64,000 bases of DNA. Source: Trichodelitschia bisporula. Its lineage: Eukaryota > Ascomycota > Dothideomycetes > Phaeotrichales > Phaeotrichaceae. Location: positions 609,163 to 673,162 of the forward strand of contig ML996694.1 of the NCBI GenBank assembly GCA_010356995.1. Direction: 5' to 3'. Both the position numbers and the translations under genes were made by a program. This document shows positions 1 through 9,861 of this stretch, in pieces (position 1 is the first letter of the stretch; each line of letters opens with the position of its first letter). The notes beneath the pieces were generated by a model. It saw only the letters and a program-made list of their open reading frames with translations. It was not told where the DNA came from and made no database searches.

Positions 1-924
1 CCCCAGCTCCCCAGCTCCCCAGCTCCCCAGCATCCTCCCGCAGCTATTCCAACCAGTCAAGCACCAGCCAAACACTATTCCAGGTTGGGGCAAGCCAAGC
101 TAGAACTAGCCACCCGATGCACCGTCTCTGTCCTACGTACCACAGTATATCCATCCTACCTTATCAGTTTGTTTCACGATAGACAAATGCACACAGGGGA
201 GACTAACGCTCATTCTCTCGCCTCCACTTTCGCTTCTACTTCCGCTTTCACCTCCACTTCCACTTCCCCTTCCCGCAATCTTGGGAACATCTGGCCGTGA
301 TCCGACGGTCTAGCCCATTTCCCCTCTCCCACTCATTCAGGCCCGCATCCTATCCACGCCCTCTCCTAGCACACCTCCCCCCCACAGACCCCCAATCTGG
401 CCATCGGCCGTCCCGTCCCGTACTGGACGTTCAACAAATCCCCGTCCCCCTACCCACCACCAACCCATGATCCCCCCATGTCACCTCACATCGCCCTATG
501 CACCACTACTACCTTCATCCCTTCTTTTGGGATGGTAGCGCTAAAGCTACGTCCCCCATGGATATGCATGTTACAAGCTCGAATGATTCGTCTGGATACA
601 CTTGGAGGGGCGTAAACGGACATCGTCTGTGTGATGCCATTATCTCGCCCCGAGATGCATGCTGGCGTCAAGAGTCCGTGTAAGCCGTACCTCCTAGCCC
701 CGTTGCACATCGCCCTCTTCCAGACTTACCAGCCTATTTAGCCCCCCGCGCCCTTCCGTGGGGGGAGAGGACAGGCCGGAGACGTCGAAATCAACCACAA
801 ACCATTCCCTTCTTCTTCATCATCATCCCAATTTTTCGTACTCATATCTCCCATATCTTCATATCTCACATCATTCCCGCCCCCTTGCCCCAATAGTACA
901 ACTCTACTTTGGTACGCTATAGAC
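1..924. other. Non-coding 5' flank with low-complexity tracts
   Basis: I see no convincing gene here. The first 33 bases are about four copies of an 8-bp unit (CCCCAGCT). Around 219-290 there is an imperfect pyrimidine-rich stretch with hexamer-like CTTCCA/CTTCCG repeats. The segment from about 690 to 924 is pyrimidine-rich and is probably the promoter and 5' leader of the dehydrogenase gene that starts at 925. The open frames in this stretch are short, lack ATG starts or overlap one another on both strands. Confidence 0.6.
380..763. promoter_or_regulatory. Two candidate CreA-type sites upstream of the dehydrogenase gene
   Basis: The fungal carbon-catabolite repressor CreA/Cre1 binds SYGGRG. 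One match on the reverse strand (CCCCAC, 380-385) and one on the forward strand (GTGGGG, 758-763) lie upstream of a polyol-dehydrogenase-type gene, the kind of gene that is often glucose-repressed. The motif is short and degenerate and the region is C/G-rich, so chance matches are expected. This is a weak inference only. Confidence 0.2.
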
Positions 925-2404
925 ATGGCACCCTCGGCCTTGTCTGTCCTATTTGGCCCAACCCCAGTGCGGGAACACCATCCTTCTCCGTCGAAGCATG
1001 CCGTAGTTGTCCAGGCATCTGTCCTGACGGGACCAAAGCAATTACATGTGGTATGTCATACACCTTCCCCCCATACCAAGCTGCTGCAAAGTGCGTGAGG
1101 TCCGCCCCATGCTCCCTTGGGTATTATTGGCTATCCCGGCAAGGCTACCTCAATGTCACCCCATACACTCCCACCTCCACACCCCCCCATCCTTGCTGAC
1201 CGTCCCAACTAGGAAAATAGACTCGTACCCGATCCTGCATTCGGCGAACTTCAGATCTCTATCAAAGCCACCGGCATATGCGGCAGTGATGTCTCTTACT
1301 ACAAGAAATTCCGCAATGGCGACCTGCAGGCTGTTCAACCGCTAACCCTGGGCCACGAGTCGGCCGGTGTGGTCGAGGCCATTGGCGAGGGCGTGACGGG
1401 CTTCCGCATTGGTGACCGGGTTGCTCTTGAGGTGGGCGTGCCATGCGACGATTGCCGCTCGTGTCAGCGTGGTCGTTACAATCTCTGCCCCAAGATGCGC
1501 TTCCGCAGCAGTGCCAAGTCTGTACCGCACTTCCAAGGCACGCTCCAGGAGAAGCTGAACCACCCCGCAAAGTGGTGTTATCGGTACGGAGAATTTTCCT
1601 TTATAGCGATCCAGGACAAGACACTAACGGCAATGCAGCATCCCCGGCAACGTCAGCAACGAGGCGGCGGCGCTGCTGGAACCGCTGTCCGTGGCCATCC
1701 ACTCCACGAGGCGTGCATCCATCGAACCCGGAGACACGGTCGTGGTGTTCGGCGCCGGGACCGTGGGCCTGCTTGTGGCGGCCATGGCCCAGCTGTGTGG
1801 TGCAGCCAATGTGATCATCGCCGACATTGACGCAGGCCGGGTTCAGTACGCCCTCGAGAACCGATTCGCGACCAAGGGCGTCGTTGTACCGATCCTGACC
1901 CCGGGCAAAGACGCTGCAGACAAGCTGCAGAGCGCCAAAGTGCTGGCGTCCGAAGTCCTTGGCGAGGCGGGGGCGGAGGAGGAGGATTTCGAGGGCTGCG
2001 AAGTGACGTTCGAATGCACCGGCAAGGAGATATGCATGCAGGCCGGCCTCTATGTAAGTCGTCACCCTAGTGCCCGAATCGACCCGGTCATTAGCTCACA
2101 CCCATTCCCCCAGGCAACGCGTCCGGGAGGTCAGCTCATCATGGTGGGCATGGGTACGCCCATACAGACGCTCCAGATGTCGGCGGCACACCTCAAGGAG
2201 GTTGACATAATCGGAATCTTCCGGTATTGTAATACGTATCCGACGGGCATCAAGCTCCTGTCATCTGGGGTGCTCCCTAGCCTCGACCACATGGTCACCC
2301 ACCGGTTCAAGGGGCTTGGGTCGGCCAAAGAGGCGTTCGAGACAGCGAGTAGAACGACAGATAGAGACGGGAACCTGGTCCTGAAGGTGCTGATTGAGAC
2401 GTGA
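925..2404 (+). CDS. Sorbitol/polyol dehydrogenase, zinc-dependent MDR family
   Basis: Medium-chain zinc dehydrogenase that should oxidise a sugar alcohol (sorbitol, xylitol or arabinitol type) with NAD+ in the cytosol. Four exons give 400 residues: 925-1050, 1213-1583, 1639-2053 and 2114-2404, all phases consistent. Visible are the catalytic-zinc region (TGICGSD, then GHESAG), the structural-zinc cluster with four cysteines (PCDDCRSCQRGRYNLC) and a Rossmann dinucleotide site (VFGAGTVGLL). The motif FRSSAKSVPHFQGTLQE is typical of the fungal sorbitol dehydrogenase clade rather than classical xylitol dehydrogenase. The ATG at 925 opens an in-frame first exon joined to the conserved core by an intron with a CTGAC branch point. 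Substrate cannot be fixed from sequence; L-arabinitol 4-dehydrogenase and xylitol dehydrogenase are alternatives. Confidence 0.88.
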
Positions 2405-3295
2405 GCTCATTAAGGTAATGGGACAGAGGCGGGTAATGAACGGACTGCTGCATGCGGGATAGAAGGGCCGGGTCTAAGAAGGGTTTTGGCGTTCCGATTG
2501 CTTTTTTGTTTGAAGCACAAGCTGCTCGTTACGATTTTCCTTTGGTCATAGGGCTTTGCCGCCGCCTGTACTTCCTCTACGTACACTTTCTAGATTCTAT
2601 TTTATTGGAGAAGCTTCGCTCTGCGTCCTTTGCTGTGATGGCCATACGGCCCGACGTGCCGCAGTGTAGTGCAGACCTAGCCAATCAGCAAGTGTATGAT
2701 GCTCGTGTGTACGGAGTAGGAGAGTCCGATTGCTCCCGCAAGGTACCGCAGTGCTCGGCGTGTCGACCCGATTCATTGACAGACAGCAGAGTGCACGTGG
2801 TAAAGACAATGCAGAACCATGTGTGGCGTGAAGGTTTGACGCCGCCAGTGTTCCCTAATCAACCCACGTATGGGACTCTTATGTAAGTAGAGTCTTGAAG
2901 AAGGTGGAGAGAGTTCGAAGTATGTCGTCCATTTAAGCGGCGCGCCATGTCTTCTCCACGGCGCCGCCCCCTCAGGGTGGGCACGGGGCGTAGAGTGGTG
3001 TCTGTCGCGTCTCCGGATGGCCAGACGCGTTCGGAGCGGATCATCTTGACACCCAAGGCTGCAAGGGTACCGCACGGCTTCCTCCCCCACATTTGATGTA
3101 CCGTACAGTACACGCGGTACAGTAAACCACGACCTTTTGAGCCCTACCCCTCCACTCTGTTGTCCACTGCAAACACCTCGCGCTCTTCAACTCCCCGGAG
3201 CGCATCGTGTTTGCTGCTATACCTCCCTCCGGCCTCCATCTTCGCCAACTATCACTTCCTCGTCCTCGTAGCTCGTTTGCACCTCCGTCATCACA
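2405..3295. other. Intergenic region, no gene seen
   Basis: Contains the 3' flank of the dehydrogenase gene and the promoter of CSN6. Open frames here have no family resemblance and no coding-like continuity. A small palindrome-rich patch around 3095-3127 (repeated GTAC-containing words) is the only local structure. The last 150 bases are pyrimidine-rich, as expected for a fungal promoter/leader. Confidence 0.55.
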
Positions 3296-4730
3296 ATGGC
3301 GGCCCCCGCGCCGCCAAACCCGCTCCTCACGAGCTCTACCGCCGACTCCAGCCCGGCGGTGCAGCTTCACCCGCTCGTCATCTTGAACATATCGGATTAC
3401 ATCACGCGTCACAAGTTGCGTGGACAGAAGGGTCCGCTTGTCGGTGCGATTCTCGGCCTGCAGAATGGACGCGAGATCACCATGGAGGTGCCGTTCGACT
3501 GCAAATACGTGGAGCGTGAAGACGGGTCGATATTGCTGGACGAAGTCTTCTTCAAGGAGCGGCTGGAGCAATGTGAGTCTTTGCACTTTGCTAAGCTTTG
3601 GAAACCAACCCTCTGCAGACCAGACCGTCTTCAAGTCCCCCCAGCTGGAGCTTGTCGGCTGGTTCACGACCGGTCAGCCCTCGGGCCCGGAACAGCGCCA
3701 CCTTCCCATCCAGCTGCAGCTGCAGACCGATCTAGGCTACGAATCGGCCATGCTCCTGCTCTTTCACATCGCCCTTGCTTCGCAGACCGCCGAAGCCGGT
3801 GGCAAGCTTCCGCTTACCCTCTACGAGACCATCTGGACCAATGAGGGCAGCATGGACATTGAGGGGCCAGAGCGCAATCAACCACTACGCTTTCGTGAGG
3901 TGCCACACACGGTCGAAGCTAGTGATGCCGAGATGATCGCTGTGGACTTCGTTGCACGTGGTGGGGGGAATGCCACGGCCGTGGAGTCCGAGACGACCTC
4001 AGCGGAGACGAAGTCTAATGAGAATGGCAAGGGCAAGGGTAAGGCAAAGGTGGAAGGCACAGAGGAGAAAGATGAGTTATATCTCAATCACGAGGAGGAA
4101 GAGCGTAAGTCCAGGCTCCCGGCTGCCTTCGCCTCGCTAACGAACCAGACATTGCCGGCCTCCAAGCCAAAGCCAATGCCGTGCGCATGCTTCAAACCCG
4201 AATCGACCTCCTCCTATCCTACCTCTCCTCTCAGCCCCCCTCGTACCTCGATGACGCCACCACGCCCATGAGCGCCGAACCCCCACCCAACCACGAAATT
4301 CTCCGCTCGATCAATGCCCTCGTCGCCCGCCTCCCCCACCTCTCGGCCGCCAATAGCATCGTGCTCGAGCGCGAAATAAAGGAAGCAAAGACGGATGCAC
4401 AGCTCTTGGAGCTCATCGCCACCTTGACGGACGTGCTACCTGACATTCGCGAGCTGGGCCAGCACTGGGCACAGGCGCAGGCACGCACGGCGCCGGTGCC
4501 GACCCTCGGGACCCTGAGGGTGGACAAGCGCGAGTTTGGTGAAGGTGAGGCGATCGAAGCGGGTGGGCCGTTGCGTTAGCTCGCAGGTTTGCAAGCTTTG
4601 TCATCGTGTCCCGCTGGCCTTGTTATCGTCTCTAACTGACCTTTTCATTGTGTCTGACGGGCTTCTAGGGGAGCTGACACTTGCAGAGTTGCTAGGGTTT
4701 CCTCATGCCAAGAAACGCGCAGCAAATTAG
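3296..4730 (+). CDS. CSN6: COP9 signalosome subunit 6 (MPN-domain, non-catalytic)
   Basis: Subunit of the COP9 signalosome, which removes Nedd8 from cullins and so tunes SCF ubiquitin ligases in the nucleus. The start LHPLVILNISDYITRHKLRG followed by GPLVGAILGLQNGREI is the CSN6 MPN domain; the zinc-binding JAMM residues of CSN5 are absent, as normal for CSN6. An acidic/lysine insert (about residues 200-255) precedes a helical C-terminal part with NHEILRSINALVARLP, the usual CSN6 helix. Exons: 3296-3572, 3619-4104, 4149-4544, 4669-4730 (406 residues). The last exon is my choice: a GTGAGG donor, a TCTAACTGAC branch point and a TTCTAG acceptor add GELTLAELLGFPHAKKR in frame. If that intron is retained, translation stops at 4579 (397 residues). 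eIF3f was considered, but the sequence fits CSN6 better. Confidence 0.87.
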
Positions 4731-5028
4731 CCTTCGTATATGGGTGGCGTCCTCGCCTTTATGTCTGAAGGGGTGCCAGAACGAGAGTGAGATTGAGTCT
4801 CCTCGACGCCGGTTGTTGCGGGGATGGGGACGGAGGACTGGACAGCTGCATTGCTCAGGGACAGGGTTCGATCTGAGAACTTTTGGTGGCGTACGGCATG
4901 AGAGGGACGGGCAGTAGAAGAATCAGACATATTCAGCATACGTCCAATCCGAGGTGGCATGAGACCACGCAAGTGTCCCTTTAACGTCTAGCCATACAGC
5001 CCCGTCTAACCTAGGTATCAATCGTCAT

Positions 5029-6321
5029 CTAGGTATCCTTAACCCAACTCCCATCCTCCATCCTCCCCTCCTGTCTCGCCCCTTCAAGCTTATACGTCTC
5101 CCAAGCACCACTTTTGGGATCCTCCTCCGGCCACCCCCTACTCCGCCTAAGCTTAAGCACCTCCTCCCTCACCCTTGCTGCAACCTCAGCCCGCAGCTCC
5201 CGCGCCTCATCCCCATCCCTCAACCCCTCTGTCCACGCCTCGCTCCACTCCTCCCTCGGGATCCGGGCAGCACTCAACTCCCTCTCCTTCAATTTTTCCC
5301 ACCGCGCCCGGAACCCGGACCAAACCCCCTCATCCACCACGTCCCCAAACACAATCTCCACATCCGCCCCAGGCCGGGGTAGCCACCTCGGCCACTCCCT
5401 ATTCTCAGGCATAACATGTTGTAACCCGTCCACCCAAACGGGCACAACGGCGGGACAAGGCGTAGCCTCGAGAATCAGCCTAGCGATGCCCCATTTGAAA
5501 TACCGCATCGCGTGGCTCGGGTGCTGGTGCACCTTGCCCTCGGGGAAGATATGGATCCAGGCGTGGCGCGCTGACGACCGGGCCGATGGCGCGGGGTGCA
5601 CATCCTCTCCCGTCGTTGTATATGTCGTGCATGGGTCGTCGCTAAAAGGGCAGGGCGGCGCGGGCCAGGCTGGGTGCGGCGGCGTGGGCGCGGTGAAGGG
5701 CCCGGGGCTGAGGAGGCGCACGCACTGCGTTATGGTCGGTTGGAAGGGGGAGGCGTGCGGAGAGTAGGCGCCGCGGTGGGTGGGGAGGACTTGGCCGAGG
5801 TGGAAGAAGCGGGTGAGGGGTCTGGGGCGGGTTAGGAGGGGTGGAGGGTGTGGAGAAGGCGAGGCTCACTTGCTCTGGAAGCAGATGTCGTAGCTGCCGA
5901 GGGACCAGCGCGTGTTCTTCGGGTCGCAAAGGTAGCGTAGGGGGAGTACGCCCCATATTACTGGGTCGTCGAGTCTATGCCGTCAGTCGGCGCATGGCTG
6001 CGAGGAGGGCAGCACCTACACGCTGACATGGTTCGAAACTACACCCATTAGCCGTCGCCCACAACCCACTCATCCCCACCGCGCACCAGTAATCAATCCC
6101 CTCTCCCTCTTCTCCACATCCCTCCTTGAATCCAACAATTCCACAAACCGCTCCAACCCAACAACCTGCGTGCGCGCACCGAGCGCAAGGAACGTCTTAG
6201 AAGCAAGGCCCGTGAGCGCCATGAGCGACGCCGACGCCGTGTTCCACATTGGGCCTGGGAGCGGGAGAGGAGGAGGAGGAGGAAGAGGGGCGCCGGGGGA
6301 GGCGCCGCTGGCCGGGGGCAT
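5029..6321 (-). CDS. TAZ1: Tafazzin, cardiolipin/phospholipid transacylase
   Basis: Remodels mitochondrial cardiolipin by moving acyl chains between phospholipids, at the outer/inner mitochondrial membrane interface. Four exons in reading order (6321-6087, 6038-6020, 5974-5870, 5821-5029) give 383 residues, close to yeast Taz1. The acyltransferase motif HX4D is NHVSVLDD and is assembled across a 19-nt micro-exon, which explains why it is easily missed. Further family signatures are DPKNTRWSLGSYDICF, then HIFPEGKVHQ and MRYFKWGIARLILE. The start ATG at 6321 gives a proline-rich N-terminus before the conserved MWNTAS segment; a start at that inner methionine is also possible. The C-terminus contains a charged helical tail. 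Clear family member. Confidence 0.93.
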
Positions 6322-6754
6322 TTTGAGGTTGCGGTGCTGGAAAGTATTTGATGCCCTGGCTGGGCGGGTTGCATACAAAGTTCCTGGTTGGGGTTAGCGT
6401 TGTTGGGATGGGTCAGGTGATTGCGCGCGGCCGGGGGTGGGTCAGCCTTGTGGGTGGGGAGGGGGAGGGGGTACTGAGGAGACAACTATGAGCCCTTCTG
6501 GTCACAGCAATCCCGCGCTTAAATCATGCATCACGCTAAATAGTAATAGTACTCCAGAGACTGTTACGAGCTATGAAGTGCTATTGAGTACACGCATTTA
6601 GCGTCATGAATGTATGAACCATGGGTCCAGACCGCCCGACCACCAAAAATAAGAAATGGTACCTGCAACGCCGCATACAGCATCCACTTCGTATCAACAA
6701 GCCTCAGTTCCGCAAGAGTGGCAGAAAGCGAGCGGCAAAGTAACAGCTAGGCAC
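6322..6754. other. Intergenic region between tafazzin and deadenylase genes
   Basis: Promoter side of tafazzin and 3' side of the PARN-like gene (both are on the minus strand). G-rich around 6390-6480 and then AT-richer with TAATAGTA-like words near 6540-6560. No gene recognised. Confidence 0.5.
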
Positions 6755-8576
6755 CTACTCCCCTCCGAACCGCAAAACTCCCTCCACGGTGCCAAAGACA
6801 CGCAACCTGTTTCCGTAATCAGACCAGAAGACGTCATCCAAAGGGGGCATGAGCGGCAGTGCGGGGATTGAGGACACTTCTGATGCCGAGAGGGCGTAGT
6901 CTATGGCTGTCCACACATAATCCTCGCTTGCGGTTTCCGCCTCTTGCTCTTCGTTCGCGGGGACTTCATCCTCCTCCTGTGAAGTCTCGTCGTCGTCCCC
7001 TAGCTCGCCTAGGACGTCGAACATCGTTTCGTGCGCAAAGCGGCTCGGTCCCGCGGGCGGGGAAATGACTTGCGGGGCGGGTAGCCAGTCCCGGTACCTA
7101 GTCGGCGACTCGGTTTGGGACTCGGTCAGCGGTTCGGTTTGGGAATCGGTCACCGTCTCGGCATCGGACTCGGGTCCCGGGTCAGCGCCCAACTCGGCTG
7201 ATAGAAGAATGGCGATCTCTGCGGTCACGGAGCTGTCGTAGCCTGCTTCGTGTGCGTAGGCACGGCGGCGGTACTTCTTAAACGCGCTGTCGAGTACTGC
7301 TTTGTCAGCGGTGCTGAGAACCGGGGAGGAGGGTACGGACCAATAGTTGGGATCTTATTTGATTTGAGCGAAGCCATCACTTGATCGAGCGAGGAAGCGC
7401 CGTTAGTACTGTTCGGGCTCCTCTCGACGGCCGTCGCCATGAACTTTGTGTCGATGATCAGCGGGAACAGCTTGTGGATGGTGGCTTGGAAGGCTTCAAC
7501 TGAGTCTGGGAGTGGGCCTAGAAGGGCTAGCAGGTACACCAGATCGAAGAGCATGTTGTGCCCGACGAGGACGGTCCTCCGGTTCTTCAAGTTATCGAGA
7601 GATTTGCGCGTTGCGGCCAAGTAGGTCATTACGTTGTCGACACCCGGCTCGTACGCTCTTATCGTTTCCATGGCGTACTGCCTTATGTCCATGTGGCTCA
7701 AATCACCACCGACCATCGCCTCGAGGATCCAGCGGAAGCCTACAGCCTTAGAGATCTCCGCGCTATGCTGCCGCACTCTGAGAGAGTCGAGACTCTCAGC
7801 CTCGATATTCGACTTGAGCTTGACGAAAATCGCACCATTCTCACTCCCGGTCTTGAGAGTGGGATACTCGTTTCTCACGGTTTCATGAACAAGGGCACGG
7901 TGGTAAGTGGTCAGCGTCGAGGAGCCCGTGCTATCAGCAGTCGTGTCCTTGAGGTTGGACTAAGGCCGTTAGCTGGACGTCATGCCGCCGCAGGGCAACT
8001 TACAATGCAAAGGCTTTCCGAGTCATCATGAACACCCTTGGCTATCCATTCGTTGATTTTTGCGCGCAAATGGTCCACTAGGGTCAGCGCGTCGTAATCA
8101 TCTTCCGCAATTTTGAGGTCCATGCGAGTAGGGGGGGTGTTAGCCAAGTCGCGAGTCTGATTTTTCTCCTCGCGCGACAAACATGATACGCCAACCTCTA
8201 AACACTTGTCGAACTCGAATCCATGCCTTTTCAAGAACTGGACACAGCGGCTCTGGAAAAAAAAGGTTCGGTCGATGCCCAGGCTGTTCTCAAACGAAGG
8301 GTTCAAGGTTATGTTGTACGGGCGCACATGATACTTCTTGCCATTGGTATCCTGGATGACGCAAATGAGGCCGACTTGTAGGGTCGCGTACTTTTCTGCC
8401 GCTTGCTTGGCCTCTGTGTAGAGCTCCTGCAGAGTCCTCGTCTTGCGTCTGTCGCCGGGCTGCGGATTCGGCTGGATGCCCGACATCTCGAGGTCCACCG
8501 CCACGAAGTGTGCACTGGCAATATCGTTTATGATTTCGAGCACACGCCCGCCGAAGTTTGCCGTTGTGATATCCAT
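6755..8576 (-). CDS. PARN-like CAF1-family 3'-5' ribonuclease (deadenylase)
   Basis: DEDD-superfamily exonuclease of the CAF1/PARN group, expected to shorten poly(A) tails or trim 3' ends of small RNAs. Three exons (8576-8004, 7959-7341, 7296-6755) give 577 residues. The N-terminal motif FVAVDLEMSGI carries the first two acidic metal ligands (about residues 28 and 30). The central motif GHNMLFDLVYL carries the third, and DTKFMATAVE follows as in PARN. After the nuclease core comes SAFKKYRRRAYAHEAGYDS, the usual PARN end motif with the catalytic His/Asp pair. The C-terminal third is an acidic, Glu/Thr/Ser-rich low-complexity tail ending in a short aromatic segment. The second intron uses a less common GTCCGT donor, chosen because it keeps the frame into the conserved motif. 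No R3H or RRM domain is visible, so it is called PARN-like rather than true PARN. Confidence 0.85.
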
Positions 8577-9861
8577 GACGAGGTGCTTAGAAAATGCTCT
8601 GAGAACGCAGTTCAGTTGCTGAGAATGGCAGCGAATGATTCTGGATTGTAGTAGATAGGTTGATGAACCGATGGGGAAGATGCTTTGCTATCGAAAGCTG
8701 GCAGTATGGTGAGGGAGTGTAGCAAACTTCCATGGCAAGCCCCGAGGAAGGAGCTCGATGAGTGAACGTGGCAAGAGAAGGCAGCAAAGTTATGCTCTGG
8801 GTCCTTCTCGGTGATGGCGCCGCCGGGGAGATATGGGGAGAGAAGTCAGCAATGCTGCAGGTATGCTACGGCCATGCTTTGAAGCGAGTGCGGCTTTAAA
8901 GAGACTCAGTGGTATCTCCTGAATTGCTCTATACGGTTCATTGTGCCAGGCCTTGAGAGTCGTGACAGTTTATGGAGTGTTGGGCAGTCAGAAAATTTAC
9001 GGCATGTGACTGAGAAGAGAAGAAGCTGTGATGCAATCGCGACGGAAACGCGATGCTCGAACAAACAGCAGGATGCGCAGCAACATAGTAAGCTGCATAA
9101 CATACTCCGAGCAACCTCTACTGTGCAGTTATTAAATATGTGACTGGAATTTACAGGAGACCTGTTCAGAGTCGGGAGCATCCATAAGGATATATCATGC
9201 CAGCATTGTACATACGGGATTGAAGGTGTACGTTGTGGACGCGCGTCGGTGATGTCGTTTGACTCGCTGGCAGATCCCCGGGGTCGATCGCTTCATGTGG
9301 ATAAGGTATCAAGTCAAAGGTGTACAGATGTATATAGGAAGCAAGCAGCGGCGGGAGCGTCACTGCTGGTGTCGGTGTTGTTGTTATGTACGGATGTATG
9401 GCGCGCGTCAGTGATGTCGTTTTGACTCGTTGGCAAATCCCGGAGCCGATCGCTTCATGTGGAAAAGGCCAGCCGAGGTCCTGAATTGGCTTGACTCTTG
9501 GCAACCGTCGGAGACACACCGCGTGAGACGCAGAGCACGAAGGTCGCCAACTTCATCATTCCTCTTCCTGCACATCAACCCAAACTCTACCAACGAGATA
9601 CGAACACAACTTTTCCTCTCCACTCTTCCCCTCTCCTCCCTTCTCTTTCCTCCCTTCTCTTTCCTCCCTTCCTACCCCACCTACCCCTAGCTAAGAATGC
9701 CGCAAGTCCAACCTCGCCAGTATCAACATTCCACCATCCCCGCGTCGTCTTGAATCCCTGAACATATCACCCTCCATCCTATCCCATCTCACGGCCCCCT
9801 CCCTTGAGCCAACACCCGAATATCTTCTGGCACATCTTCATATCTTCTGGTCGACCCCGCC
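8577..9861. other. Long divergent intergenic region with a repeat pair
   Basis: Separates the minus-strand deadenylase from the plus-strand Pex26 gene and so holds both promoters. It contains a direct repeat pair (described separately) and a strong pyrimidine tract at about 9610-9690 (CTCTCC/CTTTCCTCCCTTC words) upstream of the Pex26 ATG. No gene is recognised; small open frames here lack ATG starts or family resemblance. Confidence 0.6.
9241..9468. repeat. Direct repeat pair, about 66 bp, imperfect
   Basis: Two similar segments lie in the same orientation: about 9241-9306 and 9403-9468, start to start about 162 bp. Both begin GCGCGTC(G/A)GTGATGTCG and end TCGATCGCTTCATGTGG or a one-base variant of it; I count roughly nine differences including single-base indels. 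They sit in the promoter region between two divergent genes. They could be a local duplication or a duplicated regulatory block. No mobile-element ends are seen. Confidence 0.7.

Noticed and set aside
2452-2886. A 144-codon plus-strand frame after the dehydrogenase gene
   Set aside because: No family resemblance, uneven composition, and overlapping frames on the other strand; more likely 3' UTR and spacer.
4855-4880. GGTTCGATC-like word resembling a tRNA B box
   Set aside because: No matching A box or acceptor/anticodon stems could be folded around it.
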